Source: Gordius sp. MW1 (taxonomy: Eukaryota > Nematomorpha > Gordioida > Gordea > Gordiidae). Taken from it: a stretch of DNA of 64,000 nucleotides. Below, piece after piece: positions 33,985 through 47,743 of this stretch. The notes under the pieces are model-generated. The model did no database searches. It saw nothing but the letters and a program-made list of their open reading frames with translations, and had not been told where the DNA came from. The position numbers were made by a program, and so were the translations under genes. The number at the start of each line of letters is the position of its first letter. Position 1 is the first letter of the stretch. The DNA lies in assembly GCA_964036665.1 (NCBI GenBank), contig OZ038533.1:1131001-1195000 (forward strand), read 5' to 3'.

Positions 33985-36900
33985 ATTACAAAAATATAAA
34001 ATTTATGGTAAGTCCTCAAGAAATTTAAAAACCCCCTTCATAATATTAGCCTTAGTGCCTTATTTTATTCCACGTAATCTTGGGTCTTCCTCTCTTTGGT
34101 TTTCCTGCAAAATTTATCTTCTCAATTTATTTTCGACCTAGCTATCGTCCCCTCTTTCGACATGGCTATACCATCTTAGTCTGTTTGTTACGAGCTTTGC
34201 CTTAATAAATGTTGTACCCAAATTTCTTCTTATTTCTTAATTTCATTTATGTTCCTTTTTGCTTACTCCTACATTCTCATCTCCATAGACGCAAGGCTTT
34301 ACTCTTCCCTCTTACGTACAGCCCATAATTCCGAGCTATACAGGACTGTTGGCAGTATGATGGACCTATATAAGTATTCTTTGGATGTTTTTGTCACATA
34401 GAACACCTGTTAAATGTCCCCATTTAAGCCACCCGTTATTTATCCTTGCTTGGATTTCTTTAATTATTCCACCATCCGCTTGAAGGTTTGATCCTAAATA
34501 TGAAGGAATCCACGCTTGCACGTTCCCAGTCGCATAAAGTAGGGATGATAGCTGATTTTCATCTGATTTTAACTTTGTCTTCATGTAATATTTTCTTTCG
34601 ATATACCCTGCGACTTATTCTATTGCATTTACCCATCTATTTCAGTATTAGTCAATTCTTGTTCACTTTTGGCACAGAGGATTATATCGTCTGCAAAGAT
34701 AATTGCCCAAGGAGCTTCCTCGCTCAAATACTTTATAAAAATGTCCATTATCATTATAGAAAGGGGCTGAGAGCTGAACCTTTGGCAAAACCCTTTGTAG
34801 CCCCCACCGTTGTTCTAACCTACGTTCTATTTCCCTTGTACTTATCTTATATTGCTATGACACATAACTCTGGCACATGTAAAATCCGAGGGAATTTATC
34901 TAATGCTTTTTCTACGATGAAATACATGTGCAAACCCTTCTCCCTTTCTCTAAATTTGCATACACTGATCAGGACATCTGTCCGGCATAAATCCGAATTG
35001 GTTGTCTCGAATTTTAACTAAACTCCAAAGCCGTTTTTCGATCATTTTTTCCCACATCTTGAAAGTGTAACTCATAAGCTTTATCTCTCTGAAGTTGCTA
35101 CAATCCTGAATATCCCCTTTTATCTTGTATATAGTTATCATAAATCATATAGCTGTCCCTTCGCCTGTTAGACATTTTACCCGTTTTCAAGCTATTGTTA
35201 AAATGTTTGGCGAGGATCTGGACAACAGTGTTGCCTAACGCTTTCAAGCCTTCTATTGGTATGTTGTCCGGTCCGAGTGCTTTTCCTGACTTTAATTTAC
35301 CCTAGAAACTTTGATCTCCTGATTTTCGACTAAAGGCCCCTATTGAATTAATAAATCACACTAATAGTCGTACCATCTTTGTAGTATATGGCTGTCGTGT
35401 GTTAGTACATCTCCATTTTATCCCTTGATTAGCGGGCATCCTAGGTAATCTTTAGAATTTCGACGATTTGGTATATCAATCTTTCTCCTTCCTTTGAGTT
35501 TAGTTTTACATTTAATATCATCGTACATCTTGTTTTTAGCTTTTGCTTCGCAGTTTTTAGCCGATCTTTTAGCTATTTAATAAGCTTGCTTATCATTACT
35601 ATCCTTACTCTTATACCAAACTTTGTGCAATCTCTCCTTTTCTTTGTTACATTTTTCACTTCTTCATTCCACCTCCAATCTCTTCGAGGCTTCTTTTAGT
35701 GGGCTTGCTTTCACCTAATATTCGTCGTCCTGTTTTTTTGCATTGTGCCGGCTATACAATTCCACTGATCCTCACACCAAGTATTTTCCTCAAATTCATC
35801 ATGTCTCATTCTTCTTCTTCTTTCTATGACTGTTTGTCACCTAGGCTGGTGGTCAGTCCTTTCAGCATTCGTTTCCATTTGTTTCTATGTTAACATAGTT
35901 CTTTATCTTGTGGACCTTCATATCGTGCCGTATTTTATGAATCCAGGTAAGATTGGGTCTTCCTCTCTTTCGTTTTCCTGCGAAATTTATCATCTCACTT
36001 ATCTTTCCTACGTAGCTATCGTCCCTTCGATCGACATGGCCATACCATCTTAGTCTATTTGTTAGGAGCTTTGTCGTAATAGATGTAGTACCCAAAATTC
36101 TTCTTATTTCTTCATTTCGCCTATGCTCCTCGAAATTGTTGAACATTATCCTACAGTCTCCTCCATTTCTAGCCGCTACTTTTTGTGCCTTTTGCCCTTT
36201 AAGACCCTCTAATATAAAGTTCATCACCAACAGCTTGTGTTGGCAAACAAATATTCACTCGGTATTGCCTTAACATTTCGAACATATTATAAGTGCATTC
36301 TGTTGACTAGAAAGAAATCTATCTGGGTGGTACGGTTGCCGCTTTTGTATGTTATAGGATGTTCCTGACTCTTTTTAAAGAAGGTATTTACTATAACTTG
36401 GTCAAAAGCCTGACAGTTTTAGAATTCCCGTACCGCGCGCCTGAACCGTGATTTCTTTAAAATCTTCCTCTTGATTTACCCACGTGTCCATTAAGGTCCG
36501 CCCCAATAATTTTAAGCCCATCTTTACCAAATCGGGATAACCTATGTTCAAGCTCCATCCTAAAGTAATCTCTTCCCGCCTCTGAGCAACCACAGTATGC
36601 TGGTATAAGGTTTATCGCTATGACAAAGCTGTATCTCCATAATTCTGTAATTGATTCTTTTAACGTCGACGACAGTTTGTTGAAATTCCTCCGACACTAT
36701 ACCGACGCCATTATAGGATGCGTTTCTGTGCCTTAAAAATATAATTTGTATCCACCACCTATGTATTTCGCTTTTTGGCCCTTCCATTTGGTCTCTTTTA
36801 TAAAAGCGATATCGAATTTTCTTCGCCTAGGAACGTCTGGCTATTCTCTCTTGCTAGTCATTTTACCAATATTTCATGGCCCAAACTTGATCCTACGCAA

Positions 36901-36990
36901 ACTAATGTCTTCTTCTATTTGTGGAGAGAGCGGTAGCCTTCGTTTATTTTTCACACATTCCAGGCGAAGAATGCGCGCGTCGTAGAAAAT
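33985..36990 (-). mobile_element. RTE-like LINE, degraded, with a fragment of its own family inserted
   Basis: Read on the minus strand: an apurinic-type endonuclease from about 36975 to 36180 (LRRIKFGP at the start; KETKWKG; IIGADLNGHVG; LLVMNF-like end), then a 3' fragment of the same family at about 36150-35812 (RNEEIRRILG...RLRWYGHVDRR...KRKRGRPNLTW), then the linker (about 35790-35500, with an RDWRWNEEV-like motif), reverse transcriptase (about 35310-34900, with IYKIKGDIQDC and NQFGFMP) and the C-terminal region (about 34590-34085: YLGSNLQADGG, INNGWLKW, KRKRGRP). Stops and frameshifts are numerous. The second C-terminal block repeats the first, so a 5'-truncated relative landed between endonuclease and linker. 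Confidence 0.8.
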
Positions 36991-36999
36991 GCCCTAGCT

Positions 37000-38116
37000 T
37001 GGTTTTCATACTGCTTCTTTGTTGTTGTTTTATGGATTGAGAGAGTATTGAAATACCGGCTTTCCATGCCTGACGGAACTATGTTAGATTTGGGCGCTTG
37101 ACTACCTACAATTCTTTATGATACCGGCATCTTGGTGAATCTAACTTTTCTTTAGACCCACTCGTATTGATAGGCATAATCTAGCACTTCCATTTCATTA
37201 ACACTCCCTCAAAATCACATAAATTTTAACCTGACCCTTCACTGAAAACCTATAGGGTGACCCACCAGTAACAAACACAAAATTGTATTTAGCTACCAAA
37301 GGTATAGCTTCTTAGATCATGAGATTACACAAGCTCAACTACCACCACAAGGTATTTTTGGTTGGTTAAGACTTAAATTTAATTGGATCTCATTATATAA
37401 GATCATCGTATAAGTCCATTTTCATATGCGAAAAAAAGAAAACCAAAAGCACCTGCACACGAAGCGACCGATGGTGTAAAAGGTTTGAATTTTAGAGGGC
37501 CTTGTATTTAAGATTTAAAGGACGTGACGGGATATTTTTCGCCGAAAGTGCAATTAACTGAATTAATGAGCAAGCATAGAGCCATGGATCGAAATCTCAA
37601 CAACTTAATTTTCGTCGCAGTAATGGCCACGACCCACGGTAATCTAAGATCCGAGGGTATCTAATTTCTGTATTTTACCGCATCTCACACCTCCCCAAAG
37701 AATATTTAGATTTTATGCATAAATCACTATTCTATACATTTTAGCATGTATATTTATGTTGCCTTAGAAAGAAATAAATTGTCTCTAAATTTGTATTTTT
37801 TAGAACATGAACTCTTATGGCCCTAAATATTGTCTTCCCTCCACATTACATTAATCCAACCATGCCATTAAGAAATGCAAATTGCGAGTATCACTTATTG
37901 GTAATTAGTAATAACTTTTCCTCCGCTGTACATATACCTACTAAACTTTTGTTTATAAATTAAAATTTTGTAAATTGAATTCATTTTACTATCCGGTTTT
38001 ATTAATGTTTTAATGGGAATTATGAGGCGAAAAAGGTAGTGGGTCTAGACTCCACTCACTCAAAAACGGATACCTTTTATCGTATTAAATTTAATCAATA
38101 ATTTATTTCAAATAGT
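37000..38116. other. spacer, including the possible 5' leader of the LINE
   Basis: The first 200 bases may be the 5' untranslated leader of the minus-strand LINE. Beyond it there is AT-rich sequence with a moderately GC-richer patch at 37440-37680 that I do not recognise. Confidence 0.35.
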
Positions 38117-38124
38117 GTTGGGAT

Positions 38125-38400
38125 CAGGTGCTTAGCCAGGATTTTCTCAAGGGGGAGGAGGAATTCAAAAAAATTTTCGACACTTTTATTTATAATGTAA
38201 CAAATATAAACTTCGCGTACAATATATGCGAAACTTCAAGGCGCTATATAACGAGCTTTGGAAAATCCCTTCTCTTCATTAATCAGAGCATTTACTATCG
38301 CTTCTATACCTTAAAAAAAGACATGGACCTTCAAAAAAATTTTCAAATTTTGATCTAGGGGGTAGAAAAATCCCGCTTTTGCCCCCTTGGCTACGCGATG
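38125..38400. mobile_element. G-rich hAT-type MITE, copy 4 (longer variant)
   Basis: Starts CAGGTGCTTAGCCAGG and ends CTTGGCTACGCGATG, with a GGGGGAGGAGG run after the left end and GCCCCCTT before the right end. Flanks GTTGGGAT (38117-38124) and GTTGGAGT (38401-38408) match at six of eight positions. At 276 bp it is longer than its relatives and the interior is different. Confidence 0.6.
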
Positions 38401-40554
38401 GTTGGAGTATCATAAGTTGCCTCTTAACTTAAATTTTAGAAAATATAAAAGAATTTTTGAATATAGGGAATATGTGGGCTAGCCCCCCTTTCCTTTGTAC
38501 TCATCATTAAGTTGTTTAATAATAAATGTAAATATTTAAGAAATGTTAAAGGAAAATTAACATTATAATAGCATGCTAATTCGATAAGTGTCAATTTATA
38601 AATTTAATAAAAAAATTATTGATTTTTTGATCAGGTTAATTTATTACTTGGTCTACTTTTTCAATGCAACATTTTATTACAAGCTCAAACAATACAAATG
38701 TTTTGGCTGATAATTTTTAATGTTCTCAAAATGACATTATTTGACTTGAATCCATAGCTTTTAATAAGATAAAATATTTTTACATTTTTAAGGTTTATTA
38801 AAAAGGTTTCATATTATAATGCATATATTTAAAAGTATTCTTTTAAATTATACATTTTTTCTAACAAAACTGTCGTATGTTTAATAAAATTTAATACTTA
38901 ATTTCATAAATTATACAAATATTAAATAGGTAAATGTTGGATTTTAATAGGACTTCGACCAAAACTTAAGTTTTTAATGAAAAAAGTGATTCATAAGAAA
39001 TAAAATCTTTATGTAAATCGATTTACTTTTAATACTTTTTACGACTTATTATCATAAAATCGGCTGTTTATGAATTCCTTTGCCATGTTAATATTTTGAT
39101 TATATTTAATGAAGCACCTTTGGCTTACGTGGTTTAACCATGGCTCGGTTAATAATAACTCATAAAGTCTCAAACGCACCCACTAAACGGAAGTTAATTT
39201 ATTTTTAATTAAATATCCAAAATATTAATATTTATGAAAACAATTTCCACACTCACAACAAAAATCAGCTGTTCCCCAGTCTAATGTATTTATTCGTTTA
39301 TGCTCTTAACACCTATAAATGTTTTTATAAAAAGATAATATATTTATTTTTTTATTCTTAAATATAATTTTCAAATATTTTTGACCAAAAATCTTTTTAA
39401 TATCTCAAACCAGATCAAATTTCTCAATTATCAAGGTCGCAAATTGTGACTATGTATATATATATGAAAGTAATAACATTTTTTTATATTTTTGATTGCA
39501 CATTAATCTCAAGGTCTAACATAATGATGTAAATTAGCATAATTCAGAACTCCTAGCCAATAATAATTATGTTCGAAGTTTATTTTATTTTAGTAAAAAA
39601 TTACCCATAATTTAAAAATAAAATTAAATATTTGATTTTAATTTAAAGACAATTTAGTTAATAATTTAAATCTAGCCGTTGACAAAATTGCCCATGTAGA
39701 TATTTAAGCGTTTTTGAATTGATAAAAAAAATTATTTTATGTTTTTGATTTGCAAATTGGTAAATAAATTTGTAAAATTTTAAATGGTTTTTTTCGGTAT
39801 AAATTATAATAGTTTTTTTATGAAACAAAAATGCAATGTCTTTAGTTTTAAAGATTGTATATTCTTTGTACACTTTAATGTATTTAAATTTATAATTATG
39901 TTATAAAGCTTCTCTTATTTATTAAATTTATTGATAGTTTGAAAAGGTTTAACCAAATTACATGATTTATTAAAACTTATTTGAAAAACTGATTTATTTT
40001 TAGGTGGAAAACACAAAAAATCTAAGTATTATTAATAAAAATTAAAAAATTAATTTAATATTAAAAGCTTAATAAAATATAATAAAACATGAAAAAATTA
40101 ATCAATCATGATATAATTTTGAGAAATATATTAATACAATTATCCCTATATTATTAAGGTAAATAACATGTACACTAAATTATAAATCGATAACTAATGA
40201 AAATTAATACATTATAGCGTAAAATATAAAAAAAATTTCAAAACCTAAATTAATTATATAATTTTTAAGATAAAATATTTTAAATATGATCAAAATATCG
40301 TTTAAAACACTTTTTTGTTTTTAAAATTTATATAAACCTTTTTAGAAAGTTAAAAATGACATAAAAAAGGGACAATAATATTGAGGGAAGTATCAATTTG
40401 AACACGCTATATTATAGCAGTATTTTTAATTTATTTTATCGGGGAAAAAAGAAATTAAATGTTATTTATATTATAATATAATACGGTATAGTCCTTTTTG
40501 AAAACACTTTAGGAAAAAAATATAGAATTTTATATTAGATTAAACCCTAGACAC
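38401..40554. other. AT-rich spacer, nothing recognised
   Basis: Very AT-rich, with no coding frame or inverted ends that stand out. Confidence 0.4.
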
Positions 40555-40730
<176 letters not shown>

Positions 40731-43700
40731 TTGCATGGCAATTAATAGCGATAAATGTTATTTTTAAAAAGCATATCTCATCGTAATACAATTATTATGC
40801 TTGGCTGATTAATCAATAGTTTGTGTTTATAGGGAATAGAAATAGAAATCCTTTTTAAGTAAAAAATATTTCTAGTTTATCTTCTCTCATAATTTTACTT
40901 TTAATTTTTTTATTATTTAAATAAATATTTATATCCAAATCAAACCAAAATATTATAAAAATTAATTTTTATTTCCAAAACTTTTAAATCCAACTCCTAT
41001 TTAGTTCTCGAAGTTATACAATTTCAATGCATTCTTCATGGGTATCAACATCAATATATTTATAAAATTTTATTTGTTTATATTTGAAAAGACATAAATA
41101 TTATATATAATTATTAATTAATTACTTTTACAAATGAATATTTTTGAATAATATTAAAAATTAATAAAAAATTCGATTTAATGGTATATATATTAATAAT
41201 GATTTTCTCAAGCCAAACAATAATCTAGTAACAAACATATCTTATATTTACATATTTAAAATTTTTCTATTACTTTTGGAAACTTAACTAAAAATTTAAT
41301 AATTATTTCGATTTTACTAAATTTAGAAATACTTTTTCCGACACCATATAATTAAAAAATTTCAATTTTATAAATAAAGTTATATAGATAACTAAATTTA
41401 AGAAAATATTAATAAAAATGTAAAATGAAACTGCGAAATATTTAAAAATATAAATAACAATCAAACCTCCAAACTAAATCAACTTAATAAGATAGCATAG
41501 GTCTATAATCAAATGACAAGCCATTTTAATATTATACACTCTACCCAAAAATTATTTAATCCCTTATATATTTTTATAAATTTTTTAAAATAATAATAAA
41601 TGAATAAATAAATGAATAAATAAGTAAACAAATATTTTTTGCAATTTTTAATATATTTTTTTGAAAATAAAGGGGAGAAACCATAATTTCTGAGGTTAGA
41701 TGGTTTCTTCCTTTATAATAATAATAATAAGCATTTGGGGCTTATATTGCCCCCTTTTATAAAAGATTAATTAATTAGGGTATCTAGGGGCTTTTTTTAA
41801 TCCTAATGACAAATTTTAGATTCATTCATTTATTATACTAATCGATATATAAGCTATTTTATTCTACTGCCCCCCCCCCACAAACCTTCTTAGCCATTTA
41901 ATCTTATGAATTTGCTTTTCATTCCTTATTTATATGGCACCCAAATAATTCATAATTTTTATGTTTTATAATTTTAGAAAGTTTATGAAACCCAAACTAA
42001 CTTAAAATCTCGTTTTAAAATTGAGAAAAAAGTAAGCATTTTGTGAAATTTTTGTTCGGGAAGTTTTTTATTTTATACGATTGTAAATGTGAAAAGTCTT
42101 TAAAAAATCAATAAATTCATTTTCCAATTAAATAAAGTGAGGTCGGCCCCCGTGCTTTTATTCATTAATTATTAATAATGAAAGGTGTAATATACAAAAT
42201 TAATAACATGCCTCAGCTAATAAGCCTACCTAAAACCTTCAAATATTACCTTTAAAACATAGTTATATATATTTAAAAGGAAAAAATTTAAATTTTTTAT
42301 TATGCATATATATTTATTTTGTCAAAAAAATCATATATTAAATGAATTTATAATTAAAATATAATTATAGGACCTTATTAAGTCACAAAACGGAAAATTA
42401 TAATGTGATAAGTAAATAAGCTAATTACTATTTCTGAAAAACTGTCCTCTTTTTTTAAAAAATTAGATATCTATATTTATTTTGCTAAATTTTTAGTTAA
42501 ATATGACCTAAATGTATTGCCAATATTTTAATTGGACTGTTAATAATTTATACAATTTTGTTGATAATTTATATATATGCTCCCTCCTTATACATATAAT
42601 TGCTTTGAGATTAGATGAATCATAGCACCATAACATCAATTTGAAAAGATAATTGCTTCATGTTATATATAAGTTATTGATAAATGGGGACTATTTGTTT
42701 TTTACGTACAAAACTATTATCTAAGTTTTTTAATTTATTTTACAAAATTTTTACTAATATAATGCTTTCATTTAAATTTTAAAGCATTAACATTTTAATT
42801 AATCGATGTGTTTTTTAATTATAAATCATTAATGTAATTACATGGTCCAGTTTAATCCTCTGTTTTTTTGGCAAATATTATGGTAGGAATAAGATCCAAA
42901 TAAATGTGTCACGTGGGATTTAATTTGAAAAAATAGAGGTTTTTTGTCGTCTAAGTATTATGTAAATCCGTCAGGATAATATGTTTGTGCACATGGCTGT
43001 AATAAATATGAATATTATGCTAATATAACATGGCCCTCCCCCCCCCCTCTTTTACAAATTAAACTTTTATTTATTATAATGCAATTTATCTAAATCCAAA
43101 AATTTATAAAAGTTTAAAAAGATAATATTTACTTCACTATAAAATTTAAAACTTATTAAATCAAAAAATACGCGTGCTTCTATGTACTTTTAAAATGTAT
43201 AAATCCTATAAAATTTTAAAATTATTTGATATTTATTTATTTTTAGCCATAGCGTCTTTAAACATAAATTTTATAGAGGGGGGGGGAGAGTTGTTCCGCC
43301 TTGCCCCCCCTGGTGCTAGATCCTAATGGATTGGGGCAATTTTAGACTAAATTGAAGTTTTATTATTTAAATTGTGATCAAAATTTGTTTAAAATAGTAG
43401 AAAAGTTGAAATATTACTTATTTTTTGGTTTTAATTTATGATAGCTAATTTAGATGTTACAAATTATAATTGCAATCCTAGAGGGGTTCATGTATAATCA
43501 ATGCCAAGTAATATATCATATCAAATTTGCATACAAATATAATTAAAAAAATGTAGCCTGACATAGTTAGAAGGGGGGGGGGAATAAATATTGTAATTAA
43601 AAAATTAATTAATTTTTTTTATTATATTGATTAATATTTTTAGATATTGAATTCAATGTTTTTCAAGTCTATGCCACAATTTGAGGCAGCAGAAAATTGC

Positions 43701-44322
43701 AAGAATTTATGCTTGAATACACATTTATTACAATTATATAATTGAAACTATTTATAATTTATATTTTTTTCATTAAATCCATCAAAAATCTTTAAATATA
43801 TTGATAAATGGTTTTTATTTTGTTTATTTATGCATTTAAAATATAATTAAAGTTTATTAAGAAAGTGGGATTATCTGTTATTAAGAATAGCCTCGGCATA
43901 TATTCCCCTAACCAATAATAATTTTTGATTAAAAATATAATCTCTTAGCTTAAGAAAAGAATTCATTAATGGTATAATTATGACCAAATCCAATTTCTAA
44001 TCTTCTCAAATTTATTTATATATTCGTTTAAAAAACTACATAGAAATAAAAGGGGGGGGGGGGGGGTTGGCTTCAAAATCCTTTCTTAAGTGGAGGGGGC
44101 ACCGCCCTTTCTGCTCCACACTGACTACCCCCATGGGTGGGTGCGTTGATTATAACCTAATTAACTAGCTGCTTCTAGGTATTAATTTGGCCAACCCTAT
44201 CAATATTTTATTAATATACCAGGTTTTATTGAAAATAATGTCGCAATTTGGATATATACTAACAACATATATCTCAAGGTCATACTAATATAGATGTTTT
44301 AACATGTAAAAATAAATAAAAT
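40731..44322. other. AT-rich spacer with G-run relics
   Basis: No gene. G8-G16 runs occur near 43277, 43575 and 44052. The stretch 44052-44138, which ends CTGACTACCCCCATG, looks like the worn right half of a G-rich MITE; 43276-43320 (GGGGGG...GCCCCCCCTGG) may be another relic. Confidence 0.4.
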
Positions 44323-44486
44323 CATGGGCGTAGCCGGGATTGGATTTAGAGGGGGCAATAATGATTTAGGGAGGGGCAAAAAGTTATTTTTAGTAATGTT
44401 AGCCATAATTATATTAAATTTAGAAGAGATTTTGGATTAAAAGGGGGGCAGCCGCCCCTTCCTGCCACCCCCTGGCTACGCCCATA
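44323..44486. mobile_element. G-rich hAT-type MITE, copy 5, with target duplication
   Basis: Begins CATGGGCGTAGCCGGG and ends CCTGGCTACGCCCATA. Flanked by AATAAAAT (44315-44322) and AATGAAAT (44487-44494), one mismatch in eight. The interior holds the family words and GGGGGGCAGCCGCCCC near the right end. Confidence 0.85.
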
Positions 44487-44494
44487 AATGAAAT

Positions 44495-46333
44495 TACAAA
44501 TTGGGCTAGGGCTCCATATATAATAAATATATTTATTATTTTATTTATACACGGGTTATCAGACAATCAGGCACTTGTCATGTCCTTTAATATCAATTAG
44601 GACGAGCTTGATAAATTGTTCACAATCCAAATCCTTTTAACATTTCAAAATGGCAGGATCAATAAAATTTTGGCACTGCAATGATTAAATGCTTTACTTA
44701 CCTTAACCTATATAGGTGAAAAAATTAAAATATTGGAATTGCCTCTCTCCCAAACATACAATTAAATTTTCCAGAAGAAATATCATAAAATTTTAAAATT
44801 ATTTCTTTTGATTTAAAAAATTATAGCCATGATTTGACTCAAATTCTGTTAAATACAAAACAATTTTTGAACTATAGGGACACAACTGCCCCATTTTACT
44901 TCCCCTGACTATCTCCAAAAAGTTTATTTAAGCTTTAAAAGTTTTAACTTTTATAAAAATGTTTTGTAAATTAGATTTCATCCTTATAAGAACTATAGTT
45001 AAGTCCCCTGTTATCAATGCTAATCGGTTATTTTCTTGTTAATGAAGATTGATTTGCTCCCCCGAAGCCCATTAAGATCAATTATATTAGCTAAAAAAAC
45101 CGTGATTTATATTAAAAATCATATATAATCCCTTTTCCCCTTTCATTAAGTCAAATTAAATTATGCCATCTAAATAGTGGCTCAAATGACTAAGCTCGTT
45201 TAAAAATGGAAATTATCTGAAATTTACCATGAGAAAAAAAATACATTTTCATTTTTTTTACAAAATTCATCTAATTCCTAAAAATGTCTTTAAAAATTAA
45301 ATTATTCTTTATTTTTATCCTATGTTTTCATAAAAAGTTTTTTTCCTTTCAGTTCAAATTTATTGATCGATGAGTGTAAATGAGGATTATAAATCCGATA
45401 TTTTTTCTTAACTATTTAACGCTTTCTTAATAAATAATCAGCTTCAATTTTTAGATTATAAAACCATCTGGTTATTAATCTCTTATAACAAAGCGCCTCG
45501 ACATAAAAAAACCAATTTTTTATCACGCACTTTTGCTATGTGATTTTTTTTGCTTGGTAATATTGGTCTAGAATAAATATTCATTTTTATGATGTTCCAC
45601 ATTACAGGTAATATTTAAAAATTTAAATTTCGGTTAGTTAAATAAATGATATTTTAAATTTTTATTCTGTATATATATTTTTATTGAGAATTTTCATTTT
45701 ATAATAATTGTCAAAAAAGCTTTATATGGATAAAATATTTTATATGCCATAATGTATTAAGCTTAGTTATTATCTCCCCTAGAATAAAGCGCTCATTCTA
45801 ATGCAAGATTTGCAAGGTCATAATTAATCGGCTTATAATTAAAAATATATAAAATAATAAAAAAAGCTTTTTGCAAATAAATATTATTAATTGAAATTAT
45901 CTTTTATGTCTTCCATTAGTGATTTTGACTTTTCATAACTATAAATCTTTTTAGGCAACTAATATTTAAAACCGTTGATATTAAATTAAAATAATTTATT
46001 ATATAGCCTTTGGTTACACAAAAACTTTTTAATATTTCACATATTTTTTTTCTTAATGAATATAAACAGATTCTTTTTTTTTCTCCTTTTCGATATTTAA
46101 TTAATTAGTTTCAAGCAGGCATTTTGTCACAGTTATATTTTTTTAAAAGTAATTTTTTTTTGCATTACTTTAAAAGACAAAAATGCCAAATGTATAATGA
46201 ATTAAAATTAATACTCGCCCTTCTATATTTCAACCATTTTTATAATATTTTTGAGATTTTTAATATTATGATTTAAGATCAGATGATTCGGCTTAATACT
46301 CGTGAAAAATAAAAAGAAAAGTTAAGATTTTTT
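44495..46333. other. AT-rich spacer, nothing recognised
   Basis: No coding region or repeat family identified. Confidence 0.4.
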
Positions 46334-46341
46334 ATAAATAT

Positions 46342-46492
46342 CATGGGCGTAGCCAGGTTTTGGATTAGGGGGGGGGGGCAAAGCGTTTTAAAGTTCAATT
46401 AGAGGGGGGCAAAACATAAAATTTTTTACTTTTTCAAAGTTTTTGCTTTGAAATTTTTTTTTGTAATGGCCCTTTCCCTGGCTACGCCCATG
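46342..46492. mobile_element. G-rich hAT-type MITE, copy 6, with target duplication
   Basis: Perfect 16-base ends, CATGGGCGTAGCCAGG and CCTGGCTACGCCCATG. Flanked by ATAAATAT (46334-46341) and ATTAATAT (46493-46500), one mismatch. The interior differs from the other copies, with a long G run and a T-rich right half. Confidence 0.85.
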
Positions 46493-46500
46493 ATTAATAT

Positions 46501-47743
46501 TATGGTATATCTAGTATAATTTCTCCATCTATATGATAATGAATAAGCATATATACAAGGTGTATGAGGTATTAATTTTCAGCTAAATGATTTATCATTA
46601 TCTTCAGCTTTTGCATCCAGATACTATCATTAATTATTAAGAATAGTGTTGAAAGATTATATTTATATTATAAATACATAAATCACTTATATATTTTCTA
46701 TACAATTTATAAAGGATTATATATCTCTGTAAATTAAGCAGTAATTGATATGTTAATATTTTGACACTACAAAAAACACTTTCACAGTGAATTTTGACAA
46801 AAAAAATCTAAGAGAAATTATTATAGTTAGAATTTACATTAGAAAAAATGCGATAAATTAATAAGAATTAAAAGTTTAAAGTTCTTAGTGTTTGTAAGTG
46901 CCGAATTTATGTATTTTCAAATACCTTTCTTAATTAATTACACTTGTTTAAAGAAGGTAAATTAATAAAAATATACTATTTCAAATTCTAAATACAGGTA
47001 ATTAACATGAAGTATTTCAAAAGTCTGAGTCTGTGGTTATTTTATAGCTGCTTATTTCATTTACATTTCTATGTGCAAAACTTGAAACAGAAAAGACGCT
47101 GAGATAGGCTTTTGTGTAATTAGATTAAACCTTAAAACTTGTGTTGTTTATAGATACCTTTAGTTGATATTTAATTAACATTTCAATTTTACGACACTAA
47201 ATTATTTTATGGCTTAAATTGCAGATATTTTTGTTTTTTTTTAAATTTGTTTTCATATAATAACATTTTAATTATAGGTTAATAAACTTTTCTAAAAATT
47301 TAGCAATACTGTCACTATGGAAAAATGAAAAATATTTATTAATTTATCAGCTTAAAAGTAAAAATAAATTTTTTATAAAAATCTTTTAAATAGCAAATTG
47401 CATTTAAATACGTTGAAAATTTTTTTAGAATGTTTTGCCTTTGGAATTAATTAAAAACTTGTTTTTATCATTGTATAAAGGAGTAAATTTTATTATCGTA
47501 AAATTTAATTTGAATTTTGATATTGTTTTTAAAGAGTTTCGAGTCAAGTTTTTTTATGAATTAATGTATCATAGTGATTGTTTAATATAAAATTCGAACT
47601 TTTTATTAAGATCAATAACTCTTATTATTCTTCTTCACATGTTGCTTGAATATTAAGTAGACAAACATAAAAAAATATCATAAAAAGGTCTTTAATTTAA
47701 TTTTATGATTTTCAACAATGTCGATTCAAATAAAAATTTGTAA
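46501..47743. other. AT-rich spacer, nothing recognised
   Basis: No coding region or repeat family identified. Confidence 0.4.

Noticed and set aside
34488-35021. 177-codon plus-strand frame
   Set aside because: Antisense to the LINE reverse transcriptase, which explains its openness.
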